Below, piece by piece: positions 21,800 through 34,472 of a stretch of 64,000 nucleotides of DNA (its first letter is position 1; each line of letters starts with the position of its first letter). The position numbers and the translations under genes were made by a program. The DNA is from Magicicada septendecula (taxonomy: Eukaryota > Arthropoda > Insecta > Hemiptera > Cicadidae). Where the stretch lies: the NCBI GenBank assembly GCA_034769895.1, contig CM068367.1:114312654-114376653 (forward strand), in the 5' to 3' direction. Under the pieces are notes generated by a model. The model worked only from the letters and a program-made list of their open reading frames with translations. It was not told the origin of the DNA and ran no database searches.

Positions 21800-24500
21800 A
21801 TGGAACATCGCAGAAAAGGGTCTTTGTAGCTATGACTGCATGCTGTATACAATTTATGACGTTATAGACATGTTGAAAACGATTTTGTTAAAATTTTGTA
21901 AAATAGCTATAAGTTTTGAAATAAGAAATGGGTAATTAACTGTTCTATGTCAAAATGCCCATAAATTTATTTTCTGTCATGTCAAGTGCGAATTTAGTGC
22001 GCGTGTGAGCATGTTATTCGTACTTACATGAATAACTTTGGTGTAAATTAACGTATCGAATTGAAACTTGGACAGCTCATACTTCTAAATTAACGGTACA
22101 TTTTTCAGATGTCAAAGACTCAAAACATATTATTTAATATGTATTTTTTAACAGAATTCACTTTTCTAAAGAATTCTTATCTTCTGAAAGTCAAAAAACT
22201 TTTAGATAAAATCTATACATGCTTTTGCAGTCTTCAGCAAATTTGACCAGGACATATGTCTATCTATCTAATCCATCAATCACGTGCTATGGGTTTTAAC
22301 CAATCGAAGGCTCCAATTTTCATTCAGTTTGGTCCCTCCCGGAAGAAGCTTCGGCAGTTCAACCTAACAGCTCGGCCTTAACAAACGTTGTCTCTGTGCG
22401 AGTTTGTCGTATCAGTATACGTTCTACATAAGGGTTACGAGTACGGGGTCTTAGCAACGAGTTGACCGTTTGCTAGATCGATTGGGTATTAGAACTCAAA
22501 ATAATTTAATTATGAATTAAATAGTGTTATCTCGCGATAGTCAAGATTTTCCGCATAGGAATCAGGTGTATTTGCCGAAATACATCTGGGTGAACGCGAG
22601 GACACGTCAAGATACCGGAAGGTGCACGTAAAACACACCGAAATTGACTTAATAATAGTTAAACCCATTATCGAGCCCTGAGATAAATGAGATAAACTCT
22701 GTCGGTGAAACGGCGTGCGTGCGTGTGTCGCGAGAGTTCTACGTGTCATCATTGCAGCGGATCCAACGGGCGACGAGTGTGGCGGTGGAGCAGTTCAACG
22801 GTTCGTCAAGAGATTTCGTCGAACAAGTAAAATAGACTATAAGAAAGAAGAACATTCAAACCATTTCAGACACTATTAAAATTTAAGAATAAATAATTTA
22901 TGTTCAAATCACAGACAATATTAAATTGTTTTAAAATAAATAGCCTACCTAACTCCAGATAAAAGACTCTGATATTATTTTGTTGTAATTTATTATACCT
23001 TATATTTGTTTCGTTGCAAAATATATGCTTAAATCTTGTTAAATATAAACACACAGGCCAGCATTCAAAACTGCGCAGAGAGAAATGTAAAAAGCGTAAA
23101 GTTCAATTTAAATGAAATTTTATTCTAGTATCGGGTACTGCTCTATTTGAAATGTCAAATTCAATTTCGACCCGCTGAGAGTGTAGTAATTTTTTATTGC
23201 ATAACACTAATAACATTTTAGCGTTTTACGCGACTCTATTTAAACGGATAAAAAGAGGGAGGGATGAAATCCCAGGTCAGTGTATAAAGTGGGTGTATTA
23301 TTTGTGACAGTGTTTTTTGTTTGAAAACAGCGTGCGACATTTTGTAGTTAATCTGTTTACCGTTTACGGGTAGAACGAATTGATCTGCTTTTCAATATTG
23401 TATATTATAAGTTGTCATAAAAAAACTTTAAAACTACGAAAATCTGTTATTATGACTTGAACACTATGCCTTATTTTCTTGATAAACCATAAAGTCAATA
23501 TACGTCATAGAATATTATTTTAGTAATAATGAAATTTTATTATTATTATAATAATAACAACATATATTATTTGTGGAATAATGGCCACTCAAATTTGTGA
23601 GTTCCTTAGGGCACAAATTTTGTTATGTTCGGTCACTTCGCATTTTGTTTCATTTAGTCTCTGATAGGTTTATATGAGCTCTTCTTTCTTCAAATGCTCT
23701 TTTGCAAAATTCTCTGTTCCTCTCTTGTTTCGTCGAACCCATTCGTTCACATCCCTTATGACCTGGCTTTCTGGCCTCCCTCTGCCCATCTCTCTGCTTA
23801 GTTTCCACTTGGCAACTTTCTTAAAGCTGAATCTTCTTCCTTCTTTTCACACCAACGACGTGTTCTTTGGGCTTTTATTAGCTTTACTACGTCTTCTCTT
23901 TTCAGCGCCTTCTTTTCATATTTGTTTCAAATATTAGCAGCCTCCCGTTGTCAAGCACATCATCTTCGCTGCACGTGTCACCAGATTTGTACATTACGAC
24001 CGTAATTTAAGCTGTTTAGAATTACAGCAATGTGATTATGACTGCGCCTTTGTCGCGTATGATTTCTCTAGGTCGTGAGGCTAAGCTTGCGTTATGTTAC
24101 GTCTTTACGAACTTCGTGAAAAAACCGATTCATTCCCAAAATGGATTCGAAATAATGACGCTCCCTAACGAAAACAAACCCGTGCACTAACTAGTTCATA
24201 ATCCAATATGAACTTGACTGTAATAAAAATATACAAATGAATACAATTATGAAATAAAAATTTTTATTACTTTGTTATTAACATATTATGTTGACAGTTA
24301 TATTCTATATTGTACTGAAATGATAATGATGATGATGGTGATGATTATTATTATTATTATTAAAAGTTCATGTTATTACTAAAGTCTCCCACATACGATG
24401 AGAAATTAATATTTATTTAATGGCATTTAAGTGTTCGTTTGTTCGTTTCCTGCTTTAGAATTTACTTCGTAAATAAAGTAACTAAATAAATAAACGTTTA
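21800..24500. other. No gene recognised
   Basis: AT-rich with somewhat G+C-richer patches near 22310-22480 and 22690-22820. The minus strand of 23650-23940 gives short basic peptides (GRGRPESQVIRDVNEW) that might be an eroded LINE end, but I could not place them. Confidence 0.45.
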
Positions 24501-24528
24501 CACATAAACGCATGATCGCGCATACACA

Positions 24529-24534
24529 CGCGCG

Positions 24535-24566
<32 letters not shown>
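24529..24566. repeat. Compound CG/CT/CA microsatellite
   Basis: CGCGCG passing into CTCTCT and then CACACA. An open frame running from it (24512-24865) has no recognisable domain. Confidence 0.9.
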
Positions 24567-25741
24567 GTGAATATGTGACTGAGCATGCGAAACACGGGTT
24601 CTTCAGTTACTCCCGTTTAATGAGACACAAACAGGAGTTTAGGTTTCATACCCACAATAACCGTTGGGTTCCCAGGTTTCCAGAGTACTGGTGGAGGTAT
24701 GCTGGCAATGGAACGGTGCGTAGAATGCATTGTGTGACTTTGAAACTTAGTGCATTTGCGACTAAGAAACTCCGGCGTGCGGAAATGAGTCCTTATCAGA
24801 GCCAGTGGCATAACTGTGAGACGCCTACAGGTCATTCTTCAAAAACTCGCTATGAACCAGAGTAAGACCTATTGCAGAGTTGTATCCCGTGAAGTAATGC
24901 CTGGCGACAGTCCCGCAGGGTGAGCACGATTAGGGTATGTGGAAGTTTTTAGTAAGTAGATCGGTATCTAGCAAATCCCACATTGGCTAGAGGTACAGGC
25001 TACGTGGGCATGTATAAAACATTTTTACCTCCTTCGATTGCAAAGAAACTCACACTCGCACACAGAATACCTATCTACTCACCTACCTACCTATCTTTAA
25101 TTTTCTCTGAAATATCGTTGTCTTATTTTCTTCACTAAATAATACGCCGCAACACTCATAGGCTCGATTGTTTCAATCGTTCAACATTTAATTTAACAGT
25201 AATTATATTTATACTATACTGCATGAATTGAGGGTAGCCTATTGAAGGAATGTTACAAACAGCTTAGGACTAGAAAATTTGTTTTGAAGCTAGGAGTAGA
25301 CAGGGTTTACATTAAGTGTCTGAATCCTCAAAATATTCTCTCTGAATCGAAGAGGAGAACGATCGGTCAATGGTAAGAATGTTGAATTCTCAGTAATGCG
25401 TACCCCACACACGCGCGTGCTTCAATGATATCATCATTTAATCAAATAAAATAACTGTAAAGCTACAAGTTTCATTAATTTTATCCAAGACGTATTCGAA
25501 CGTCGTTCGTGTTTAAACGGAATAAAGGGAAAATTACTTCAGAACCCCCTGACTTGGTGTGACGCGTTACAAGGGTGGTAGCACTCACACTCCCGCACGA
25601 CACGCGTCGTCTTTTCGCTCTAAAGATATGTGAATATTTAAGTGTGCGCATAATGCCTGGTTAAATCGTGAATTCCAATAAATCGTATCTGACATACAAT
25701 AACGGATGGATGCTGTATATCGATTACAGTCAGCGCGGTGG

Positions 25742-25870
25742 AAACGGAGACCGTTGTCTCCTCACAGCTGTTACTCAGCTGTCTAAACGGAGACCGTCTC
25801 CCCACAGCTGTTTCTCGGCTGTCTAAACGAAGACCGTCTCCTCACAGCTGTTTCTCAGCTGTCTAAACGG
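25742..25870 (+). repeat. Tandem repeat, about 40 bp x 3
   Basis: Units start at 25742, 25785 and 25825 (43, 40 and 40 bp) plus a six-base partial. Each unit holds the palindrome GAGACCGTCTC or a variant and two CAGCTG-like boxes, so each can fold. Copies differ by a few bases. Confidence 0.92.
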
Positions 25871-26749
25871 ACTTTAAATATTTATATCCATTTCAAACTC
25901 ACCCCCCACACACACACACACTGTTTTTTTTAGATGGTTTTGACGGTGTTCAGTCGTCACTGTTACGTCTGTAACCGTGAAACTGTCGGCACTGACGTGC
26001 AGTTGGTAACACTGACGTGCATCTGTTAATCCCCACTGACGTGTGCCTGCAGGCTACGTAGGTGTCAAAATAGGTGTGCACAAAGTAGGTGGGCGCGCGA
26101 GCTTTAGTGCCGGTCGGCTTGTGAGGTGATTTCCTGGAATGAACTAACCCGCTGGAATGAAGTAAGGGAAGTAATATTTTGCGCGCGGGCAATAAAACTA
26201 GCCTGCACGCTCACCTAATTTGGTCTATACATTGGTTGCGTTTAATAATTCATAAAACGCGTTACGAGTAAATTTTAATGCTCCGAGCTACGTTCCATAA
26301 ACGTACAGTACATTATGGTATCATATAATGCTAAAACATAAAACCACCGTTAAATGTGATACCCACGTGAAGGACTATAATTAATACTGGCGCTGTAGGC
26401 ACAGTATCAAATTTCTACGGCTACACATGTATAATTTGAAACGTAAAACATGTGCTCAACAATATCATAAAAATTGACATGTATTATTTTATCGAATACC
26501 AATAGAATATCTTATGGAATAAACAATTCTGTAATTGTTTATCACATAATTAATCTAACAGTCTACCCTGTCTGAAATTTCTAAGCTACTTGGACGATAT
26601 AGAAAAATAATCTGTTACGATTTATAAACAATTCTGCCGAAATGTAGTGTTAGCATCAAAACTTTTCCAACCTGAATCCAGCTCTAGACACGAACGAAAA
26701 TTCAAATGAATATTATACGCTCAGATGCCTATGAAAATTGTGGCTTATT

Positions 26750-26868
26750 CTTATTCTTATTCTTATTCTCTCTCTCTCACACACACTTACATATACATAT
26801 ATATTACAGACACTAAATATACACACGCACGCGCGCGCACGCACACACACACACACACACACACACAG
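26750..26868. repeat. Compound TTCTTA / CT / CA-CG microsatellites
   Basis: TTCTTA and TCTC runs at 26752-26787, then CA/CG alternation at 26821-26867. Simple sequence, no coding content. Confidence 0.9.
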
Positions 26869-27629
26869 ACATAGTGGTGAGACTAGGAGTTGTTCCCGGG
26901 GGAAGGGGTGAGATTAGCTTTTGGGGGACATGAGATTATTCAAATGGTTGGACTCTCGAATTTTCCTCAAGAAAAGTTAAAAATTTTGGATTCTTTCCAT
27001 GTAATTTTATAAGGAGAGTTTACGGATTCTTTGCGTCTCGAAGTTTTTGACGTTTTCTGGTGCGAGCGTAATTGTTTTTTTAATACTATTGTTTTGGTAA
27101 TACGAACGTTATTTACCCCAAGTGTTGAGTGATTGCCATTACTAAGGAGACTGTAATTTTATTTTATTAATTTAGAAATATTGTAAATATTGTAATCCTT
27201 TATTTCTACAGTTATTTATAAGCTTTATTTTACACTCGCTAGTGCCTTTTAAATAGGCCTACGTTATGTGATTGTGGAATTTCGCTAAAATTTTTTATTA
27301 ACTCTAGATGGGGGATTGATGCTCTGATCCCCTTGTAGTTACATCCCTATTATAAGAATGCAAAAGAAGATCGACTACTAACAACGCCACCTGCAAAAAT
27401 GACAATTTAATAAAATCACTTCAATATTTCAACGTAATTCATAGGGGGGGTAAGACTCCTTAATGTAATAACAAAACTTTGTTTTTTATGCTTGCGATAA
27501 GCCCAATTACCCAAAATATCTGAAAAAATAAAAAAGTGTTATTTGAAAATATTGTTTTTTATCAATATAATAATAACTAAAAAGTACGTTCATGAGAAAA
27601 TGAATAACTTTTCAATGTAGTAACTCGGT

Positions 27630-27850
27630 GAGTAGATTCCGGAGAGAGGAAGAGAGAGAAGAGGAGGAAGAGAGACAGACACATATACAGAGGTAGGAAG
27701 AGGGATAGAAGTGTGTGTGCGCAGGCACGCGGTTATGGACCGTGCGAACGTACTTGTGATGAGGTACTTTGAATGAGTGCCAGCGTCAAACAGTATCGCC
27801 TAATAGCTTCATTGTTCTACTACAGAGTTTTTCATGAACAGCTGAACCGT
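27630..27850 (+). repeat. Dispersed repeat with purine tract, partial copy
   Basis: A GA-rich tract (27637-27690) is followed at about 27805 by CTAATAGCTTCATTGTTCTA, the same closing motif as at 19735-19945. The middle is not clearly alignable by eye. Confidence 0.45.
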
Positions 27851-28471
27851 AACCGTGTACCAGACACTAATGTAAAAATATCGTAGTAGTTCGTTTCGGC
27901 ATTATCGCTGTAAAACGATGTTAGCGTCCCTCGTTTTGGACAATTTATACTTTTGCATTAAACGTTTGGTGCCGTTTAACTCTGACAATCGTTTCGCTGA
28001 ATATGGCGTCTCTATAATAGCGTGCTTATACTGCAGATTATAACGGTGTGAGGGGTAACTCTGATTGCCGTATAGTGAACGTTAAGCGTTGTTTATAATG
28101 TACTATTACGCGAAAACGCTACCATACAATGGGTCGTATATGTTTCTCATTACTGTTCGCACATGTTCAGAACACTCCAAAGCGTTTTTAACGAATCATA
28201 CAGCAACCCATTGTAAAAAAATGCGCTACACAAATAAGTACTCCTCAAAGATTTTAATTATAGACGGTAAGCCTATCCAAGTAATAAAAAACAATGCGAT
28301 CTGGGATGAGAAATTTAAGAGGAAGACTAGAAATGTCAAAATCGGAAATACAAAATACAAAAGTATCACGAGGACTCTACCATATACACAGAACAACGAT
28401 TAATGTTACCTCTAGTTTTGCAGACTGCGACTTTCATATATGAAACTTTCATAGTACTACCTGCTATAGAC

Positions 28472-29332
28472 CAGGGCTTCTTAAACTTTTCCACTTGGCT
28501 ACCCACTGTACCCGAGAAAATATTTTCGCGACCCTGGGTGTAAAGGTACTAGGAATATGAATTAAACAAATACTGTAATAAATCATAAAGAAAATTTATT
28601 CGGATACAATTCTTTGGTATACATACGAATATAATTTTACCATGTATTGAAGGCAAAGCCAAATATTCATTCTAATCATCTTGATGTGCTTGTTTACTTT
28701 TACATAAAGACTTAAATCTTTGATGAATATTTGATACTGCATGACGTAGAGCTACTTCAACATTTTGCAGAGTTGACGGATTTTTTGATTTTATAAACTT
28801 TAATGCTGAAAATATCGCTTAGCATTTTAGCATACGTAGTAGAAGATGGTAGAAGTATGTTTAGGGCCATTTCAGAAAGTGTTGGAAATTCTGTCCTAAT
28901 CCCAAGCTAAAATTCATTTAACGATTTTTTGGAAAACTCAAGTTTAAACCTGTGTCGCTCGATAACTAGGCAAATTCTTCTTGAGCATTTAATGGTAAAT
29001 GACTGACATTAATCATTTCAATTGAGTATGGTTTATGAACCCAATTATCTTTGTCACCATCAAAATTTGAAGGAAAGTATTTTTTAAATTATGCCTCCGA
29101 ATACTTTAAATGATCAATTATGACTTTTAGAATTAACTCTTTGGAAAGGTTATTTTCAATTATAAAAGGATCTATAGCTGTAAAAATTTCTAAATATCTA
29201 TAAACTCACAGATATAGTGTAGTGTTGCCAAACTGAGTTTGAATTAATTTTCGGTCGTCGCGCGTCCAGGAATTTTTTAGTTTTGCTGAAATTTTTCGAA
29301 CCCCAAATTTGGTTACACTTTGAGAAGTCCTG
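28472..29332 (-). mobile_element. hAT DNA transposon relic, 861 bp, with target duplication
   Basis: The left end begins CAGGGCTTCTTAAAC, and the right end, read inward on the other strand, begins CAGGACTTCTCAAA: imperfect terminal inverted repeats of the hAT superfamily. The flanks are CTATAGAC (28464-28471) and GTATAGAC (29333-29340), an 8-bp duplication matching at seven positions, which is the hAT target-site length. The interior holds a decayed transposase C-terminus on the minus strand. The element is internally deleted and cannot move by itself. Confidence 0.9.
28672..29190 (-). pseudogene. hAT transposase C-terminal relic (ZBED5/FAM200-like)
   Basis: Minus-strand frames read ELILKVIIDHLKYSEA, then SNFDGDKDNWVHKPYS, then SHLPLNAQEEFA, a stop, LSSDTGLNLSF, and after a frameshift EFPTLSEMALNILLP, then FSALKFIKSKN, then ALRHAVSNIHQRFKSLC and KQAHQDD with a stop at 28672. 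The order QEEFxxLSSD, then a YPxLSxxA-like segment, LLPxxTTY, then FSALxxIKxKxR, then LC.KKQAH is the hAT dimerisation region of ZBED5/FAM200-type transposases. Internal stops and at least one frameshift show it is dead. The N-terminal zinc finger and most of the catalytic domain are absent. Confidence 0.88.
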
Positions 29333-29754
29333 GTATAGACAATCGATTCTAAAATTACCGACTATTGCACGTTGAATCGGATTCCGTATATCGTCCACAC
29401 GATATAATTCTCCATAAAATGGGAACTGTACTGATCTTGATAAGAGTAAATTATCATAATACGAGCTCTTTACCAGTTAGTATACAGGAAATAATATTGA
29501 GGTTCATGGGCCACGTAATTTGACGAGATGGTGTTGAGAAATTATTTATCCAAGAAAAGGGAGAAGAAAAGAGACACAAGTTATCAAGCTGACTTCTGGG
29601 CCTAATGTTTTAAAACCTAAAAACTTTTATTATTTTAAATCAAAGGGGGAAGTAGAAGAGGTACCGTTGGCTTAACATCAGCCAGTACATTTTTCGTCTG
29701 TCTGTTATTTTTTTTAAGAAGTCTTGACTGTTATCTTATATGCTCAGCTACATT

Positions 29755-30245
29755 TTTCATCATCATCATCATCGTCACCACTCCAAGAACTAGTCCTTAG
29801 AACTGTTCCGGAACCCATCATTAACCCATTTGCATTTGTCCTTTTGCGTTAGCTTAGGTCGTTTTGCAGTATTTCCCATCCGATTTCCATGGCTCGTATG
29901 AGTTCTGTAAGTACATATATTTTTGCTTAAGCAGGTTACTGCCCTGCTGTGAAACCCCAACCTGGAGGACCAAAAACTTTGATTTCGGGCTACTCTTTCC
30001 CGAGTTGTTTTCACCTCAGTTGACGAGCTCTCTCTGCCCGATCGCAGTAGACTAACCAACTTAGCCCTTGTGTGCAGCCGTTGGTCTACTGTAGGCTCCT
30101 CCACCTCCACACTAGATGCACACCGATGTTCACCATCCTGCCAGGCCAGGATCCAGGATACCCCAGGCTGCCCTGACAGCATCCCCATCTCTCGTTTGCT
30201 TACCGATCCACTCAGCCGAAGGGATTGGCTACCAAACAAATTGTT
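29755..30245 (-). mobile_element. Dispersed repeat with LINE-like 3' end
   Basis: The minus strand of 29790-30239 is an open frame of 149 codons rich in Ser, Arg and Gly, with no domain I can name. Its end, AACAGTTCTAAGGACTAG, followed by GATGATGATG, resembles the end of the LINE relic at 47339-47655, where GACCTGTTCCGAAACCCA and CAAGGACTAGGCATTA lie next to a CAT/GAT run. I read the block as a repeat sharing its 3' tail with a LINE. The open frame may not be a gene. A SINE that borrows a LINE tail is a possible alternative. Confidence 0.5.
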
Positions 30246-30249
30246 TCAG

Positions 30250-32880
30250 TGCCAATAATTAATATCAGTGTTTAGCGTAATGCAAGGTTTCAGTCCTGTA
30301 TTCAAAATGTTTATCTCATTATGAAAGTTAAAAAACAATTATGTTAAGACGACGCGTAACAGAAAACTTAACATGTAGAAACTGTGATTGCTTAACGGAG
30401 TGACGCCTATTTAGTTAACAAAAAGCGCAGGATATTCTCAAACATTGTAGACTGAACACGAATTAAGCGGCACTTACAGTATTTTCTCCAGCAGTCCAGA
30501 GAACACTTCTGAGCAGTGTAATAATATAACCAGAGAGCTATAGCAGTATAATAATTAAGGATAAGGAGAGTGTAATTAGTTGGCGAGTATTTCCTAAATT
30601 GATTACAATGTGGTTACCTGTGTTATAAATTTTATATTCGTCTGACTGTACCAGCGCTCAATAAATGTATCGGTAAATTTATTGTTATTATTCTTACTGA
30701 GCAGAGTGCGTAATTAGTTCTTGCAACTGCGTAATATAATTCTGATTTTACGGCCGTGATTTATAATAGTATTATACAAAAATTAGCTTTTACTCGTGTT
30801 TAATTGTCCCACTCCACTGAAGACTCCTATTCAAATAACAATAAAAAATTTAAATATATTAATACCATAAATTAAAATATTGCGGTATTTATAGCATAAC
30901 ATACTACCATAAATAACATACTCGAATACCATAAGAATGCTCTCAGCATAAAATTTAATAACGTGTGCATGCTGCTTTTGAAAAGGAATGTATTTTGAAA
31001 AACCGGAGACGAAAAAATAATAATATCAGAATAACTGTGGTAAAAGCTAATCCAGTCCCCTGAAATGTAGTTTGGATACAGGCACTACGCCATGGATGCG
31101 CGTATTACAGAATTACAAAACCGACAATTTCAGGTGCAGAAACCCGAGCGACTGGGGAGTCGCTACCCAGGGAAGCAGGTAGAGAGATAAGCAGGAGGTA
31201 CGGTATAGCAACGGTGGTGAGGGAGGAAGTAATTGCACCAGGGTTTTACATTAAAGAACCAGACTAAGTTTTCTTCTCGGGGAAACACGGACGGCAATTC
31301 TGAGATGAGGGTGTGAGATAATGAGGTTTGTAGCAGTAGATAGGAAGGAGAAAGGTCACGAGGGAGGAGGGTAGACGAGAGAGAAGACAGGAGAGAGAGA
31401 GAGAGAGAGTGAGAAAGGAGTTAAAGAAGAATAGAGTTGCACTTGTGTCTACACATGTGGCGTCGCCTCTAATTAACGCCAAGGATGGAAGGTCACCCTT
31501 AATAGCTTCTTTGTACTAAATGTTACTACCGCATGACATACGAACAGCCAGAAAAGGAGACTAAATAATATCTTCTATTATGTTACTTGATGGGGTTTAA
31601 TTTTAATTATTTTTTTAAAGTTTTTTCTTCTATATGTTTCAGCGGATATAGAAAACAAAACGTTTTCCGGTGTGTTTCTTGTTTTATGCTTAAGTCACGC
31701 AAGTTACACGACAGTCTAATCAGAATCTGTTTTACTAAATATAAAGACCTACGAATTTCACCGAGTCAATTCGAGCTTGAGTACGTTATCATGTTATTGT
31801 TTTCTCTCCCATGAGTACGTACTACGGTCGAGCAAAACCAACCAATCTGCATACACCAGTGACGTGAGTGTTTACAGATTCTTCTAAATGTGTCAGATTT
31901 AACCTACGATAAAACGATAAGTATATCGTGCTTTCTGCTCAAGAGCAGGTATTACAAGGTAATCTCCCTCCATGATTACCTGTCTTGGGCTAGTTGTTTC
32001 ATTTCTTGATATGGGATCCATACAACGTCCATCATCTGGCCTCTCTTCAATCTTCTATCCCGCATTTAATTTACCAGCATCTTTAGTGCTTCAACACCAC
32101 ATTACCTTACATTGCGGAGTGTCACGTGTTATGACCTGTTCACGTGCTATGGTAGAGTTAATTACCTACTACTCCGCAGCCATTCCTACCATTCGAACCA
32201 TTCAAAACAGACAAGAAGCTTACTGAAAAGTATTGCTTTTCCCACATTACAACTGATGTGTCTTGGAGCCAGAAAATCGGAAGAATTCTATTAAACTTAT
32301 TAAATATAAAATAAGGAGCGAAAACATTATCCGCGTTTTCTGTAAGAGCACTTTATGAATTCTTCCGAAATGGAATTTGTAAATCGCATATAAATACTTA
32401 TAAGATAGATACGACAGTAAAGTATTAAGAAACTTGGGGGGGGGTGAACCGACTTATCTGCTGGAAAACCTTGTTACACGATAATTAGACAGACGCAACT
32501 AAAATACATTTATCATAAGTCTATAAGTACATAGAGATTCAATTTATCTCACGACTTTCTTATCACATGACTTTTAACGATCATTCCCCGCTGTGCATTA
32601 AAAGTATGAAGTGAACTGTTCTTGCACCTTTTCTGTTATTACGTCATTGGTCAAATCATCGGAGTTCATTATAAGGCGAGTGATTTGAAGAATTGTATTA
32701 CCGTGAGCCGACACTGTAATATATTTTGTGAGCACTATCAAAGATATTTATTTGTTATAACTGTGGCTGACTAAATGTATTGATACAGTTACTCTTCTCA
32801 CTTAGTATAATACATATTTATTCTCAGTAGGAGATAAACTGATGATATAACTGATGACTTCTCTCGTATTTATTAATCGA
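30250..32880. other. No gene recognised
   Basis: AT-rich. Contains the purine-tract repeat at 31300-31560. Open frames at 31587-31814 and 31972-32226 have no recognisable domains. Confidence 0.5.
31300..31560 (+). repeat. Dispersed repeat with purine tract, copy 2
   Basis: A GA-rich tract (31337-31411) is followed by CACATGTGGCGTCGCC, ATTAACGCCAAGGATGG and CTTAATAGCTTCTTTGTACTA. This is the order seen at 19735-19945. Confidence 0.6.
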
Positions 32881-32884
32881 ACGT

Positions 32885-33015
32885 TTGGCATCTATCTGTC
32901 TGACTGTGTGTTTGGATTATGTTTAACGATAACTTTTTAACGCATCAACCGATTTCCGTAAAACTTGGCATGCGTGTCCATACATTTAACCTACAGAGTT
33001 CTGTTATTTTTAAAT
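32885..33015 (+). repeat. Dispersed repeat, inverted relative to 62940-63080
   Basis: Shared signature: CTATCTGTCTG, then ACGATAACTTTTTAACGCAT and CAACCGATTTCCGTAAAACT. The minus strand of 62940-63080 has the same order with a few substitutions. I do not know the element type; the copies lie about 30 kb apart. Confidence 0.75.
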
Positions 33016-33256
33016 TGATTTCCCTCCGCCAAAAATAAATAAATAAAAATAGGAGGGGGGGAAATCTTGTGGCGTATAAATTAAAGGGATTTTCAACAAC
33101 ATCTGAATATACACTTTTGCAAATCTCAAAATTTTAGGACACCAAGACTCAAAAAGTTATTGTTTCTGTTGTTGAAATTTATTGTTTCTTATTATACAGA
33201 GACGTTGCGAATTCCTGTATACGCGCTCCATCAAAATGTATGGCCACAGTCTTTAA

Positions 33257-33379
<123 letters not shown>

Positions 33380-34470
33380 GATGTTTTCATAAAAACAAAA
33401 GATTATGAAGTACGTATCAAGGTGACGCAGTGTTGTGTTTTGAGGTCAAGATCCTCTCGTATGCGTTGGGGGTTGGCAAGGTCGCATTTGTTGAGCCACA
33501 AATTACTGCACAGCTCTGTCCCTTTTCCCTTGTCTCCCCGACGCGAAGGAATGCAGACCTCAACTACGCACTCGAATTTCGTGAAACCTAGAGCTTTTTA
33601 TTTATTGTTCCGCACAAAATTTAATTTTGTACTTTATAGCCACAAAAATCACACATACATGCCTAAACATAAACTTAGTACAAACGTAAACACTTTTCAG
33701 TACAGCTATAAGCAAAAGTTACAAAGTAATACAGTTGTTCAAGACGGCCTTTGAATAAACCATATTATGTATTTATTTTATAATAACTGCATATAATAAA
33801 TAAAGCTTCAAAAATTTAATGATGGGGTAATATGAATGTTGCATCGATTCGCCGTTCCACCGTTACATGCAAATTTAGTATGGACCAACGTTTTCCAAAC
33901 TCTACTCCACAAAATGCTCGGCGCCCTGCGAAGAATATTTAAAATTTTTACAATAAATAAATCTTTATCTTATTACAAAATAAATTAGTAATAAAAAGCA
34001 TAAAATTAAAAAATAATAAAAACAAATAAAATAAACGAAACAACGTCTCGATTTTGTTACGGTAACATACTGAAGATTTACTATAGGCCTACATGGTTCG
34101 ATTTGCTCTCAATCATAAATCTTGCTATAATTTTTGTTGTTTCTTGCTTATGTGCTCAACTAAATCCCTTAAGTCTATAAAATTAACAGAGATATAAAAT
34201 CTCGGGTAAATAAAACATAATGCATAACATCGCCAAATGCTTAAAGACACCGTATACCCTATGTAATTTTCTCCCTTTGATTAGTACCCATACAGACGAT
34301 AAACAAATTTTGCTTCTGAAAAGTACTGCACTACTCAGAAATTTTAGGAACCACTTCTGGTTCAGACTGCAGTACGTAATGCTTAAACACAATGTAATGG
34401 ACTATGTTGTTGCCGATTCTTTCAAACTTCTGAGCTTCTGAATTTACGTAAGTATGAAAAACACTTGTTG
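33380..34470. other. No gene recognised
   Basis: AT-rich sequence. ACGTTTTCCAAACTCTACTC at about 33889 looks like a hAT-type terminal sequence, but no partner end was found. Confidence 0.45.
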
Positions 34471-34472
34471 CG

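Larger units (their letters stand above)
24900..28460. other. No gene recognised; local tandem and simple repeats
   Basis: Contains the tandem repeat at 25742-25870, the microsatellites at 26750-26868, three spaced copies of CACTGACGTG near 25990-26042, and a purine-rich repeat near 27630. A 104-codon frame at 28089-28403 is not recognisable. Confidence 0.5.

Noticed and set aside
24512-24865. 117-codon open frame
   Set aside because: Begins inside a CA microsatellite; the opposite strand is equally open and neither frame is recognisable.
28089-28403. 104-codon open frame upstream of the hAT element
   Set aside because: Starts with Met but has no domain I recognise, no homologous frame elsewhere in the window and the Asn/Lys/Thr-rich composition expected of AT-rich DNA.
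33885-33960. Single hAT-like terminus (ACGTTTTCCAAACTC)
   Set aside because: No matching inverted end or target duplication was found within several kilobases.
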